DNA of 64,000 nucleotides from Paragyromitra xinjiangensis (Eukaryota > Ascomycota > Pezizomycetes > Pezizales > Discinaceae). The position numbers were made by a program, and so were the translations under genes. The notes below the pieces were generated by a model. The model searched no databases, was not told the origin of the DNA, and saw only the letters and a program-made list of their open reading frames with translations. This document shows positions 30,601 through 41,096 of the stretch, piece after piece. Location of the stretch: positions 930,001 through 994,000 of the forward strand of contig JBCAMK010000017.1 of assembly GCA_038503065.1 (NCBI GenBank). Direction: 5' to 3'. Each line of letters starts with the position of its first letter. The stretch's first letter is position 1.

Positions 30601-31653
30601 TCTCCAGTCCCTGAGGGCTGTCTTCATGTGTCTGCGTCCTTCTCTGATGTCTTCATTCCACCAAGGTTTGGCGAAGGGCGATGGTTTTCGTTTGGGTACA
30701 TGGATGTTGGCAGCTGCTATGATTGAATCTCGTAGGTGTTGAGCTGCTTCGTCTAGGTTTGAATGGGTTGGGTGGGAGTGTAGGAACTCCCAGGTGTCTT
30801 TTGTGGTGATGGAGGAGAGGGTAAAAGTTTGTTGAAAGCCGTCCCAGTCGGCCTTGGCCCAATTAAATTGTTCCGTTGATGGTGGGGGGGCACATTCCAA
30901 AGAGTCAGAGGCAATTTCAAACTGAACAACTTCATGGTCGGATCCTGTTGCAAGGTCTTCCATGACTGCCCAGTTCATAATCAAGTCTGTCATCGGTGAG
31001 GAGGAGAAGGCAAGATCCAAAACGGATCTGCCAGTGCCTGTAGGGTAGTTGTAGGTATAAATATCAGGCTCGTTAATGAGGGTGTAGTTGAACTCTTCTA
31101 GTATAGCTAGGAGTGCTTCATGTCGTTTTGGTGAACGGACTCGTGAGTCCTAGAGAGGATGGTGGGCATTGAAGTCACCTGCCATGATACAGCGTTCTGG
31201 TAGCTTTAGTCCCACAAGTACTCGTTCAACTGTGTATTGTGGGTGGCTGTCAGGAACTCGTTGTGATGTTGCAGGTTGTTCGTTGTAGATGTTGAGGAGG
31301 GTAAAAGCAGGAATGGAGAGGGTTGACAGCTCTATGGCCTGCACATCCTCGTTATTGATGATGTCGGGCCTTGGCTGATATTTCAGGAAGAGGTTGGATT
31401 TCGATATAAAGGTCATGGTTCGAGGGCGGTTAATGCTGCTTGGAATCATCCTTGCGAATGACCCATGTGATATTGATGTCCAGGAGTTTGGTGGTGTGTC
31501 AGGCGAAGTATCGGGCATAACAAAAGGTTCTTGAATAATAACTATATCAGCCGTTTCTGAGGCTGAGTCGAGGAGGGATAGCATGACATTTTGGTTTCTT
31601 CGGCAGTTGTGTTGCATCAGGCGAATCTTGTGTGGGTTTGGTTGCACAATCAT
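27646..31653 (-). pseudogene. LINE family 1 ORF2: EN-RT-RNase H, two nonsense codons (copy B)
   Basis: 1,335 residues in one frame apart from two stops. The ATG at 31653 overlaps the ORF1 stop (ATGA). The endonuclease keeps HNCRRN, QEPF, GDFNAHHPL and SDHE. RT keeps APGPDGIGF, CMDVKGAYDF, IPQGSPTSP and YVDDVGLL (near residue 700). RNase H keeps YTDGSLLEG (near 1010), the Glu of FDAELYG, YCDNQAAV and NELADKLA. The C-terminus has CKCG...H...C. Stops: TAG at 31150-31152, where copy A has Trp TGG, in the endonuclease, and TGA at 28447-28449, probably also from Trp, within RNase H. No frameshifts were found. Confidence 0.9.
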
Positions 31654-33254
31654 TGTTCCACCATGATGTCTTTTTCAGTTCGGGAGAGGTCTGGGCGTGC
31701 AACACAGGATCTGTCGGTGGCTTTTTGTGTGCCACCACAGTTGATGCATTTGGGAGGCATGTGGGCGCAGGAGTCAGTGGCTCTGCAAGTCCCACAGAAG
31801 TGCTTGTTGGTAGCATGGTTGTGTCCACAATAGGCACAGGCTGGCTTGGAGGAGGGGCATCTCTGGAACTTGTGTCCAAACTTTTGACAGTTAGAACATT
31901 GGTCACCAGGGCGCGCAGTCAAGTAAGCTCCGGTCCTGTGTCTCTGGCCGAAGATGAGGATTCCGTTTTTGATCAGTTTGTTGTACATGCTTTTGCTGGT
32001 GATGGCAATCATCACCGAGCTGTGGGACTTTCCGTTCCTCTTGTCAGGGTGGGTCATGTAGCAAGGAGGTGCTGCAAGTTTGAGATCACTGTTTTGGTAT
32101 TCCAGTTCATTTTGCAGGTCACTCATGCCGGTACGATTGTCAGGGTATTCCATGATTGGGATTCCGTGAATGGCAACCTTGTGCCAGGACTCCTGTTTGG
32201 AGAGAAAGAGAGCTTTCTCATCGCTTTCTTTCACAACTTTCTCAATGGTGGCCTTGTGAAGGTCAAAGTCAGTGCTGGTGAATCCATTGCGAGTGTAAAG
32301 CAGGAGATTTGCTTTCAGGTTCCAGGAGATTCCTGAGATCTGGAGGCTTTCTGGTGCTTTGGCAGTCAGGAGTTCTTTGTTGATGGTGTTGCGCAGGACA
32401 AGGAGGTTGAGGCTTTCTTCTTTCTGATCACCACTGCGCTGGACAATCATGTTCTTGGTTAGTTCTGGAGTTGGAGTTGTGGAAGTGTCAGTGTTGGCCT
32501 TCGCAGGCTTTCCATCTTTCGCCACGGTGGCCCAAGTCTTTGGTGCAGGAGGTGGAGGGGGGGGAGGAGGTGCTGGCGCGTTTTCAGTTGCCTTTCCCTT
32601 TCCCTTGTTCTTCTTGGGTTGTTGGGGAGCGGTGGAGATTGTTGTTGCTGTGATTGCTGGTACAACAGGAGCTGCTTTCAGTGTGCGGTGGATTGAATCC
32701 ATTTTTCCGATCACAGTGTGGCTCATGGAGCCCAGGGAGGTTGAGATTTGGGTGGTGAGATTGCTAACCATCATCTCAAGCTCAGCGATTTCCTTATTCA
32801 GGTGTTCATTCTGTGCCATAAGGTGTTGGTTGACGTCGTTTTGACTCATTGGGAGTGCAAAGTAGCTGGGAGTGCGTTTGGGAGGGGGAGCAGATTGCTG
32901 TTGGTTGCCAAAGGTTCTCTTTGACGGGCCAGCTGCGGATCTGGTCCTGGTCATTGGTTCTGGCTCGTAGGTGAGGTCAATTCCTCCCAAAGTGTTCCTA
33001 AATGATAGAGGATGTGTGGGGGAGTTGCCAGCTGAGGAGAAGAATGGTGGTGGGAGTGTGATTTTGCGAGCAAATGGTGCCGGGAGAGGTTTGGTGGTGG
33101 AGGAAATAGGGTCGCTGCTCATGATGTCTGGAGCATGCTGGCTGACGTTCAGGAATCGGTTTGTGGCCGTCATGGTAGGGCTGGAGGGAGGTGAAGATGG
33201 AGGTAGGACGGGAAGTTCCGTATCGTCTTGCATTTCATCCCCATGGGCCGACAT
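31650..33254 (-). CDS. LINE family 1 ORF1, gag-like RNA-binding protein (copy B)
   Basis: 534 aa and intact. The start is ATG 33254 (MSAHGDEMQDDTE), as in copy A; the 20-residue upstream extension begins at a TTG and is not used. Ser/Pro-rich N-terminus, coiled-coil-like segment with repeated Asn/Gln/Leu, poly-Pro tract, central domain, and three CCHC knuckles near the C-terminus (CSNCQKFGH, CAYCGHNHA, CINCGGTQ). It closely resembles copy A with a few substitutions. The product is expected in the LINE ribonucleoprotein. Confidence 0.92.
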   Translation of the reverse strand: MSAHGDEMQDDTELPVLPPSSPPSSPTMTATNRFLNVSQHAPDIMSSDPISSTTKPLPAPFARKITLPPPFFSSAGNSPTHPLSFRNTLGGIDLTYEPEPMTRTRSAAGPSKRTFGNQQQSAPPPKRTPSYFALPMSQNDVNQHLMAQNEHLNKEIAELEMMVSNLTTQISTSLGSMSHTVIGKMDSIHRTLKAAPVVPAITATTISTAPQQPKKNKGKGKATENAPAPPPPPPPPAPKTWATVAKDGKPAKANTDTSTTPTPELTKNMIVQRSGDQKEESLNLLVLRNTINKELLTAKAPESLQISGISWNLKANLLLYTRNGFTSTDFDLHKATIEKVVKESDEKALFLSKQESWHKVAIHGIPIMEYPDNRTGMSDLQNELEYQNSDLKLAAPPCYMTHPDKRNGKSHSSVMIAITSKSMYNKLIKNGILIFGQRHRTGAYLTARPGDQCSNCQKFGHKFQRCPSSKPACAYCGHNHATNKHFCGTCRATDSCAHMPPKCINCGGTQKATDRSCVARPDLSRTEKDIMVEQ

Positions 33255-33795
33255 GGTTCCGGAAATTTTCGGAAATTTTCGTGTAACGGTAACTAAAATA
33301 AATTGCCGTGACAAAAGTTGATTGGACGTTGAAGACCGGAGGCTGATTGGGTTCCACCGATGGAATGTTCCAGAAGGTAGCAGGTGATGTGCTGTCAGTC
33401 AGAATTGCAATATTCCGAGATTTCTGTCGATTTTCGGCGATAAAATGAGTACTACTCGGGCGCCTGTGTGCCGATTTGGCTGAAACTAAAAATCCTGGGC
33501 CGTAGTATGTAGGCGGCGTGGATGTGCAAGTTTCAAGTCAATCGGACAAGAACTGGTCGACTGGCGACGATTTTGAGGGGGGGCTCGGCGGGTTTTTTGG
33601 TGGGGTGAGCCCCAAAGAGGGGAAATGAAGGGGAAAATCACAACAACTTCTGTAATAGAAGAGATGGATTTCCCAGGAGGTGTAGAAGGGGGTAAAAGGG
33701 GGCGCTGATTCCGAATATGAAGTCGGTTTGATGATATCTCTGTTGGTTGTGGAGTTATTTTCGAAAATTCGTCCTGGTAGAATGGTTGTCGCTTT
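33255..33795 (-). promoter_or_regulatory. 5' leader of LINE B
   Basis: 541 bp nearly identical to the leader of copy A (4174-4715). It is presumed to carry the internal promoter. No ORF is supported. Confidence 0.6.
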
Positions 33796-34140
33796 TCTGT
33801 ACGTCTAGTACGTTGGTACTATGGTACGCTATCCCGCCCAGCTCCGCCTGATGCGCTCGTACGTCTGATACGCTGGTACTATGGTACGCCTACCCTCGCC
33901 CAATGCACTCGTACGTCTGATACGCTGGTACTATGGTACGCTCACTCTCGCCCAAAGCGTTCGTACGTCTGATACGCTGGTAGTATGGTATGTTGGCATG
34001 CCTCCATGCGCCTGCTACGTTGGTACGTCTGATACGTTGGTTGTATGGCACGTCCACCCTCGCCCAACGCACTTGCACATCTGATACGCTGGTAGTATGG
34101 TACACTCACCCTCGCCCAATGCCCTCATACGTCTGATACG
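33796..34140. repeat. Minisatellite with TACGTCTGATACG core
   Basis: Five to six imperfect units of about 50-65 bp, each with a GTACGTCTGATACG-like core, a CTGGTACTATGG segment and a CTCGCCCAA spacer. The target duplication of LINE B (33796-33809) is the first, divergent core. 34141-34322 is unassigned sequence downstream of the Plavaka stop; I see nothing definite in it. Confidence 0.8.
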
Positions 34141-34322
34141 CGCAGTTGATAATCACAAGAGATCACTCGACCATCCTTTATCAGCCTAAAACACAACGTT
34201 TAGTCTCCAAATCCTTGATTTATATACAGTATCTCGGGCACACAACGCCCTCCCGCTAACCCATCCCAGTCCAACCAGGATCTGCGACCCAGATCGTATT
34301 GCCCTGCACCCCATACCTAATA

Positions 34323-37300
34323 TCAGTATATCTCGTTGAAGGTACCCAGATCTATGGTGTTGTTGACTAACCAGTGCGTATTATCAGGCCCAGGCGATTC
34401 AGGTACGAGGTGGGCCATACCCGTGATACTCTTGATACTGATAATCCATGTCTGGTCACTCGCGCTAGGGCGAGATACCCGTACCATCCCATGGATTGGG
34501 TCCACATGGCCGCCTGAGTCAGGCCGCAATGGCTGTACCACTGCCAGAAGTAGTGGCCTTTGTGCTGGATCTCGAAGCTTCAGAAAGCGTAGGACTCGAG
34601 CTGGTCGCTTGCCTCGTAGGGCTCCATACTGATCTTCCGGGCCAAACTTGCACCAGGCCCAATCGTTTCGTGGCTCACGACCTCGGAAGGATTCTCCCCC
34701 TGTTGCTTGAAGGATATGGACCACCGACTCATCTCCTAGCCCGAGTCGATGGACTGGTACATGGAGAGCGTTGAAAGCGGTCACTTTCCATAGCCCAATA
34801 TTTGGTACGCTGCGATCCGGACCAAATTCTCGACGGTAATACTGAACGAGGTATGCTTCCAGGGGAAGCCTTGCCCCAGGCAGGACGAATTCACATACAG
34901 GCACGGTTTCCCGTTCCGAGGCGATGCGCCGCCTAGTACTGATAGGTTCAATTGTATCAGAGAATTGAGGACGTATGGTGGTACTGACTGGGGCGTTTGG
35001 GCCATCCCAAGGGTTTTGATCTTTCCTACGACAGGCGCTAACCAGCCGATTGGTCTCTGGGGGTAGGAGATGTAGGACGTCTGCCATCTCGGTGGTACAG
35101 TGACCTTCATGCGCAAGCTGGATCAGGTTTTGCTGGCGCATGGCTAGTCCGTACTCACGATTATACCCTGCTAGGATCTGAAGCGTGGCATCGACCCTAT
35201 TCGTCCGACGGTATGGCTCTTTGATCTGATCCTTGTGGGCTGTTTCCCCCGCCTCAGTCGAGTACTGAGAAATACCGCCATACCTGCATATCTGCTCCGA
35301 GAAGTGGGACAAAAGATGCATCTTGGGGAAGTTGAAATGGGAGTGCTCACGGTACGCCTCAGCAACAGCCTCGTCCAGCTCTAATCGCTGGTCCGCTTGG
35401 AGGCGTCGTTTCTTGGTCTGGGTCATGCCTTGCGTTGATCGGATCTCGGTCTCGTGCTGTTCCTTCATAATTTGACGTACGTGGGCTGCCAGGATATCCG
35501 AGGTCTTGCCCCCTCGGTACTTGAGAAAGACGCCTTTATGGGCATGAAACTGCTCGATATACTCATCCATATACGCTATAGTCTGGTCAGTATGAGACGG
35601 ATACTGGGCCATTAGTACCCATCCAACGAGTGCCTTGACGCAGCGAAGTGCTTGACTAAAGATCAGACGTTGAGCGTCATTTGCGGGGTTTCGTAAGGCC
35701 CCAGCTAAGGCAGGTACGACGATCCTACCAAAATTGCGCATCTCTTTGCCTTGCCATTGGGTCACCTCTCGATATGCCTTGCGGGGCGGTGTGAATCCAG
35801 GATAAGTCGGTATACTCTTCCAGATACCGTCAAAGTCATCCAATCGCCCGAACTCTTGCAGAAACGGACTGAGCCAATCCATCAGGTGCTTTAGGATACC
35901 CAAAAAGACAACATGCAGCGTATCGGGCATGTGGAGATCGGAGGCGTTGACGAAAGGGAGTCCCCAGAAGGGATTGCGTGCAGATCTGAGGCCGCGCTGC
36001 TTGAACCAGCCTTCGATCGTTGCTATTTGGTCGCGTATGCCTCGAGTAGGTTCCTGGGTTTGCTGCAACCGATCGTACTCATCCATTCTAGCTTCGTAGG
36101 CATCCTGAGTCCGACGGTATGTGGATCCAGGGTCCTTGATGTAGGTACCCAGATCCTCTTTCGGTATCTCGCACTTTGGGCACTGATTATGCTTGATGTT
36201 CTGGAGATTGCAGTGCTCCACATGGTCTGCAAGCCACGCGGCTAGTACAGGCCAGCATTCCCTTATCTTCCCATCCGCGCTGTGCATGGTTATACTGTGG
36301 GTTGCATCTATACCACGCAAAGGGTCCATAATCGTCTGCATGACCTGGTATAGGACTTCGCAATTCCAGGTACGCTGTCGATCTTGGGCTGCTGCATTCA
36401 CTCTGAATTTGGGAGGTATGGGAAGTAGGGCCACACATATCTGGGCACGATACTGGGAGCTGTTGCGTACCCGCCTCAGAAGGTTGCCTATAGTCATATA
36501 TATGGGCCACGCTTTCTTGTCGCCTGAGAAGTTGGTCAAATGAGTGGCATCGGACCCACAGATCACGGGGACGACCGTAGCCCCAGGAGGCAGCTGGGAC
36601 TGGATATCCCACCACCAATCCGCTGTGTGGAGCTCAGAGTACAATCTATTACCATCTCTGTCGAATTCCTTCACTGGGGCGTAGACCATATGAGGCGCGT
36701 AGCAGCGCTGACGCATGAGATATTGGGCGCCGGTCAGTATGTCACGGTAGTAGAAGTGGATAATACTTCCCTGCTCTCCCAAGACTGATCCATGTTGCCA
36801 TGGAGGTAATGATTCTGAGCCAGGCATATGGTTGAGGTGCTGGTCTAAGGTGTGGGCGGACTGGAAAGTACGGCGGGAGTGGGATGGCTTCCCGAGCCCA
36901 GCATTGAAGAAATCATTGATCTTCTGCTTCGGTGTTTTCGACTCAACGAACCAGCGAGCCAGCTGCCATTCTTCCGCATCCGAGAAAGGCGACCAAGGAT
37001 CCCAATCGTCCGAGAGATGGTCTTCATATCCAGGTACCTCGCCCAATGGTGCTCCGCTGGCAGGCCAGTACTCAGGAGGATGGGTGCTATCGTCGTCTGC
37101 CTCAGGCTCGTCTGAGTTCTCTATAGATTCAAGGTCTGAGTCTAAGTCTGAGCCTAGGTCTGCGCCCGCGCCCGAGTCGAAAGGATTGGGTAAATCTGAG
37201 TCTTTAGATGGCTCATATTCGATATCCTGATGGCGGCGAGCGAGGTGCGTATTGAAAGCTCCGGCCAAAGCATAACGAAGGGGGCAATGGGGGCATTTGG

Positions 37301-37367
37301 TCTCCTGGGGCATACCTTCTTTATCAGTTGTATCAGCCCTAGACCCAAGATATATGGAGCATCGCAT
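34323..37367 (-). CDS. Plavaka-type transposase (Plavaka-1)
   Basis: 1,014 aa, intronless and uninterrupted. An N-terminal C2H2 finger (CPHC at about residues 25-28, His at about 41 and 46) is followed by an acidic linker and the core seen in Plavaka-family transposases of basidiomycetes: a YSELHTADWWW segment, SGDKKAWPIYMTIGNL, a CPKC pair, DTLHVVFLGILKH, and a C-terminal His/Glu region with KMHLLSHFSEQ and EAGETAHKDQ. The start could instead be Met-19 at 37313, just before the finger. Plavaka belongs to the KDZ-like transposases, which cut and paste DNA. The element ends were not identified. It is clearly related to, but divergent from, Plavaka-2 at 46281-49150. Confidence 0.85.
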   Translation of the reverse strand: MRCSIYLGSRADTTDKEGMPQETKCPHCPLRYALAGAFNTHLARRHQDIEYEPSKDSDLPNPFDSGAGADLGSDLDSDLESIENSDEPEADDDSTHPPEYWPASGAPLGEVPGYEDHLSDDWDPWSPFSDAEEWQLARWFVESKTPKQKINDFFNAGLGKPSHSRRTFQSAHTLDQHLNHMPGSESLPPWQHGSVLGEQGSIIHFYYRDILTGAQYLMRQRCYAPHMVYAPVKEFDRDGNRLYSELHTADWWWDIQSQLPPGATVVPVICGSDATHLTNFSGDKKAWPIYMTIGNLLRRVRNSSQYRAQICVALLPIPPKFRVNAAAQDRQRTWNCEVLYQVMQTIMDPLRGIDATHSITMHSADGKIRECWPVLAAWLADHVEHCNLQNIKHNQCPKCEIPKEDLGTYIKDPGSTYRRTQDAYEARMDEYDRLQQTQEPTRGIRDQIATIEGWFKQRGLRSARNPFWGLPFVNASDLHMPDTLHVVFLGILKHLMDWLSPFLQEFGRLDDFDGIWKSIPTYPGFTPPRKAYREVTQWQGKEMRNFGRIVVPALAGALRNPANDAQRLIFSQALRCVKALVGWVLMAQYPSHTDQTIAYMDEYIEQFHAHKGVFLKYRGGKTSDILAAHVRQIMKEQHETEIRSTQGMTQTKKRRLQADQRLELDEAVAEAYREHSHFNFPKMHLLSHFSEQICRYGGISQYSTEAGETAHKDQIKEPYRRTNRVDATLQILAGYNREYGLAMRQQNLIQLAHEGHCTTEMADVLHLLPPETNRLVSACRRKDQNPWDGPNAPVSTTIRPQFSDTIEPISTRRRIASERETVPVCEFVLPGARLPLEAYLVQYYRREFGPDRSVPNIGLWKVTAFNALHVPVHRLGLGDESVVHILQATGGESFRGREPRNDWAWCKFGPEDQYGALRGKRPARVLRFLKLRDPAQRPLLLAVVQPLRPDSGGHVDPIHGMVRVSRPSASDQTWIISIKSITGMAHLVPESPGPDNTHWLVNNTIDLGTFNEIY

Positions 37368-37485
37368 ACCTGACTATTCTCGCCTAATCCACTGAATAGG
37401 GCAAAGGAGTTGGTGATCCGAGGTGGTGTGGTTTGGTGGTGGGGCGTCGCGAAAAGCTTGATTTGTTACCACCCGCCTTTTGCGT

Positions 37486-37516
37486 GTTACCATAGCCTTT
37501 GACACGCTATGGTAAC
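37486..37516. promoter_or_regulatory. Perfect 11-bp stem palindrome upstream of Plavaka-1
   Basis: GTTACCATAGC and GCTATGGTAAC surround a 9-nt spacer, about 120 bp upstream of the Plavaka-1 start. It could be a transposase-binding or regulatory site, or a small hairpin insertion. A larger inverted pair, AAAAGCTTGAT and ATCAAGCTTTT, encloses it (about 37453-37556). Confidence 0.5.
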
Positions 37517-37599
37517 AGAAATAGGCGAAATAGGCGAAAACAACCAATCAAGCTTTTTAATGTCTACTGAGAGACAACTAGAAGCATATGCCGTGTTTT

Positions 37600-37672
37600 T
37601 CATTTGCTTTGACCGTGCTTTCACCATGCTTTCACCGTGCTTTCACCATGCTTTCTGTAAGCTTTGATAGCC
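37600..37672. repeat. 12-bp tandem repeat TGCTTTCACCRT
   Basis: Four to five contiguous units alternating CCG and CCA, in the spacer between the Plavaka-1 start and the DUF6532 gene. Confidence 0.75.
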
Positions 37673-37748
37673 GATGGGTAAACTATCGAGACCTTTGGAA
37701 ATGTAACTTGCGTGACTCCTCCAAGTCATTCTGTAGATTCCCTATACG

Positions 37749-37980
37749 CGATGATAGTTCTCTGGGAGCATTCTCGTACACTGTCAGAGTGAATTCGGGA
37801 AGTTTCGTGTACGCTTCGAAGCGTGTTTTGGGAGGCCTCGTGTACGTGATAATAGTCTTTTGGGAGCGTTCTCGTACACTGTCAGATTGAGTTCGGGAAG
37901 CTTTGTATACGCTACGGAGCGTGTTTTAGGAGGCTTCGTGTACGCGACGATAGTCTTCTGGGAGTGTTCTCAAATCTCTC
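37749..37980. repeat. 97-bp tandem repeat containing the TGTCAGAGT motif
   Basis: Units start near 37751, 37848 and 37946 (the last incomplete), each with GATRATAGTC, TTCTCGTACACTGTCAG and AGCGTGTTTT blocks. 38030-38150 is an ATGCT-rich low-complexity run. No gene is seen between 37368 and 38174. Confidence 0.75.
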
Positions 37981-38371
37981 AAGTTGTCATTTCGTATACT
38001 ACTCTGACGCTGTCAGAGTGATACATTGTGCCTGAAGATTATATTTATTTCTTCTATTCTCTGCTATTCTATGCTATGCTATACTATGCTAAGCTATGCT
38101 ATGCTACGCTAATCAATGCTATTATATTATATTATATCTTACGCTGTAAAATACCTCTCCAAATCCCATTCCCGTTAACAATCGTCACTAGAATCATCAC
38201 TATCGTCCGCAAGCAAATCCACCTCCGGGTTCCACACCACTGCCGGTTTCCCTCCATTGCCTGTCTCCCATCCCGATAACCTTTTTACCTCCGTTAATTG
38301 GATGCCGAGGATAATTCGCTGCGATTCTTTCGGTATTGTGTTCCACTGATTGGTATACTCATCGTACACCC

Positions 38372-38541
38372 CTTCGCCTTACAATTAGCTCTGATAATTG
38401 TATAATATCCCCCTTCGTGCCGACCCTGACATGCCAGCTTTGACATGCCAGCTCTGACGTGCCGACTCTGACGTGCCAACTCTGACGTGCCGACTCTGAC
38501 GTGCCGACTCTGACATAGACACGATATACACACGGACTCAC
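38372..38541 (-). repeat. Intron filled with 14-bp GTCAGAGT repeats
   Basis: The intron (donor GTGAGT, acceptor GAAG) holds about seven units of GGCACGTCAGAGTC and variants on the sense strand. The flanking exons join in frame (FKG to VYDEYTNQW), supporting the splice sites. Confidence 0.7.
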
Positions 38542-39422
38542 CTTTAAACGTCCCTCCTTCAAAGTTTTTCCTAAGATACTCCCCCGAAGACCAATTGTCA
38601 AGAGCATACCGGATAGCTACTGTCGCCAAAACCAAGGCCACTGGACTAATCTCCTCGCTATATTTTCGGGTGTGAGGTTGGCGTGCATATGTTTTTTTGC
38701 CATACCAAGCACCGTGAATTACATTAGCGATTGCGAGATGGCAAAACATTTTCTTCGGGACCTGTGTTCGGGTTAGCGCTCTACCGTGATCTGGAGGACA
38801 AGCAGCTAAGGGAACTACTAGTAAGTGGTACCTCGCCTTTTTCTTCTCATCCGAAAAGTGGAAACGGTGACTGTTATCGCGTATAAGCCTACGAACGCGA
38901 TTAAGGAGGTCATCTCCTTCAATGTATCAAGGCCGTACACCTTACAAACACATTCCCTAGCCGCTTCGGCAAAGTACCCTCGGGAGGTTGATACACGGTC
39001 TGCCAACTTTATGCCAGGGCCTCAGTGTCAGCCTGCACTAACTGCGTACAGGAAAGGAAGGTTTATACCATGTGAATTTCGGTATCGCCGATCTCGCTGA
39101 GGTCGAATCGATCGCCCAATTCCCCATACGCCTCTCGAAACACAGAAACAGCCATCATCTCCTGCACGTCTGGTCGGGGGTAGGGGTTTTCCGTCTGTAT
39201 TCGTAGTACGAATATGTCTCTTGCGATTGACCAGTTGGGATTAAGCTCACCTCCATCCCTTAGTGGGCCTATTTTTCTCTTGTCCCGTGATCTTGCTTCA
39301 CTAGGTGGGACCGAGTCCGACAGCGTCGAGGCCGACCTCCTTTTTCGGAAATTGCTGCTGGCATAGCTACCGCTCCCATTACTATCATATCCACTGCTCG
39401 AAGACAGATTGGAAACAGAGGA

Positions 39423-39531
39423 CTGTCGGTATGAGTAAGCCAATGTCAGAGTGAGCGTCAGAGTTGGAGTCGTCAGAGTTGAAGCCGGTGCGGGATATAT
39501 ATCCTATTTGATATAGAAGGGGATAGCTTAC
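39423..39531 (-). other. Intron with three ACTCTGAC copies
   Basis: Donor GTAAGC, acceptor CGACAG; joins KSIGPG to SSVSNLSSSSG in frame. Contains three ACTCTGAC motifs on the sense strand. Confidence 0.65.
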
Positions 39532-40559
39532 ACCAGGTCCAATAGACTTCCTCACAGGTGGTTGAAATGGGGTTGGAGTTCTATTGGAAGAGTATAGCAA
39601 ATACGGCCTGGAAGAATCATCATCACTTCTAGTTGCCACCAAGTCTTCAGAATCTCCTAGATCCGGGCTTTGCTGAATACTGGGGAGCGGAGGTCTGGGG
39701 AGTCAAGTCTAGCTCTCCCGGACTCTGCTGAGCACAAGGCGGGTGTTGGGTAGCGGTGGCAGCGACTGAAGGAGATGATAGTATGCTGAAGGGCTTGGCT
39801 TGGGGTGCCTGCGAAGGAGGAGGAGTAGGGGGGGGAGGAGGAGTAGGGGGGGGAGGAGGAGTAGGGGGGGGAGGAGGAGTAGGGAGAGGAGGTGGTGGCA
39901 TAGTAGAAGGTTCGAAAGGAGTAGCTGGCACCAAAATGTTGGAACCTGCGAGAACATCTGCCCCCGTAGCCGTGTCAGAGTCGTACTCTGACTGGCTGGC
40001 TGTCTGGCTGTCTGGTAGTGTCAGGGTAGTGGTGGCACTTCGACGCGATGGCTGTGAGGACTGTGTCGACGCATGACCACTCGAGGGTTTTCTCGAAACT
40101 CTGCCACGTCTGCTGTCAGTGTTTGTAGACGACGATGCAGCTGAATTACCCGTCTTTCGCTGTGTATCAGGGTATATTGCTTGATTTTTTGGAGGCATGG
40201 CGAGGATGTTTGTATTAATACAATCAGGGGGGAAACAAGGGTGAGGGGGTGAAACAGGGGAGTGAAGGCAGAAATGCAAGGCTATGATGGTTCGTAGAAG
40301 GGGAGAGGGATCGTAAGAAAAAGGGGGATAGATAAAGGGGGATCCACGGTACTGGGAGGCCTGAGACCCGCGGAGCTGGAAGGATCTGCGACGCTAGGCT
40401 CAAGTCGAATATCATGTCTTCTCACTCGAAAAAAACATTCCTATTCCTCCCAATAAATACAAATTTGCAGTACTCCGAGCCCGTCACCATAGTAAAAATT
40501 AACCCTCCGCCACATAATAAAGATAACCCATGGAAAAACAGAAACGAAATAAAGAAAAC

Positions 40560-41096
40560 TCCCTATACCCGTCCCATACCCATAGTAATATCCTGACAAA
40601 ACAAGGGAAACTGATACCCCCGACGGCGCAACTCTGACAAAATAGGAGGTCTGACAAATATCTAGTCAGCCGCCTGTTTTGAGCTCATCAGGCTCCAGAC
40701 AAAAACTAGTAAAAAAACGAATACCCATATCCCCCGATGCCCGTACCCGCAGCAGCAGATAAAACAAAAGAAAGCCAATACCCTGTCCCCCGATACCCAT
40801 CCCGTACCCATAGTAATATCCGGACTAACAAGAAAGAATACTGATATGCCTAGCGCAACTCTGACAAATGTCGCCTATTTCGAGCTCATCAGGCTGCAGA
40901 CAAAAACTAGTAAGAAAACAAATACCCATATCCGTGCCCGCAGCAGCACCCAGACAAAACAAAAGAAAGCCAATACTCTGTCCCCCGATACCTATCCCAT
41001 ACCTATAGTAATATCCGTACAAAACAAGAAAGAAAACCAATACCCATATCCTAAACGGCGCAACTCTGACAGAATAGAAGTCTGACGAGTGCCGAG
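40560..41096. repeat. Direct repeats copying the 3' end of the SNF2 gene
   Basis: GCGCAACTCTGACA recurs at about 40627, 40856 and 41061, each followed by a TTTCGAGCTCATC-like block. The last block (near 41105) is the C-terminal coding end of the SNF2 gene, so this spacer holds two diverged tandem copies of that terminus, about 205-230 bp apart. 40199-40560 upstream of the DUF6532 start shows no feature. Confidence 0.65.

Larger units (their letters stand above)
27220..33795 (-). mobile_element. LINE family 1, copy B, full length
   Basis: 6,576 bp bounded by identical 14-bp target duplications (27206-27219 and 33796-33809). Minus-strand order: leader 33255-33795, ORF1 31650-33254, ORF2 27646-31653, 3' UTR to 27220 with a TAAATAAATAAA-type tail. 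ORF1 is intact and ORF2 has two in-frame stops. It inserted at the edge of a TACGTCTGATACG minisatellite. Confidence 0.93.
38175..40198 (-). pseudogene. DUF6532-like gene with introns and an apparent frameshift
   Basis: Starts at ATG 40198 (MPPKNQAIYPD), then a Ser/Thr-rich and poly-Pro N-terminus. A GT-AG intron at 39423-39531 is followed by an exon ending near 39063. The domain region has EAARECVCKVYGL, NRVRRLIRDNSHRFHF, HLAIANVIHGAWY, and PVALVLATVAIRYALDNWSSG, a pattern of the fungal DUF6532 family. A 170-nt intron at 38372-38541 precedes the last exon, which ends DDSDDSSDDC at 38175. A 1-nt frame change near 38930 is not explained by an intron, and the joins near 39060 and 39700 are unresolved, so it may be decayed. 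DUF6532 has no known function. Confidence 0.55.

Noticed and set aside
1658..31152. Repeat-induced point mutation as the cause of LINE stops
   Set aside because: Some changes fit CpA to TpA, but others are transversions or in CpC context, and copies remain mostly open.
38400..38520. CRISPR-like array of 14-bp repeats
   Set aside because: Repeats are short and imperfect, have no spacer structure, and lie in a spliceosomal intron of a fungal gene.
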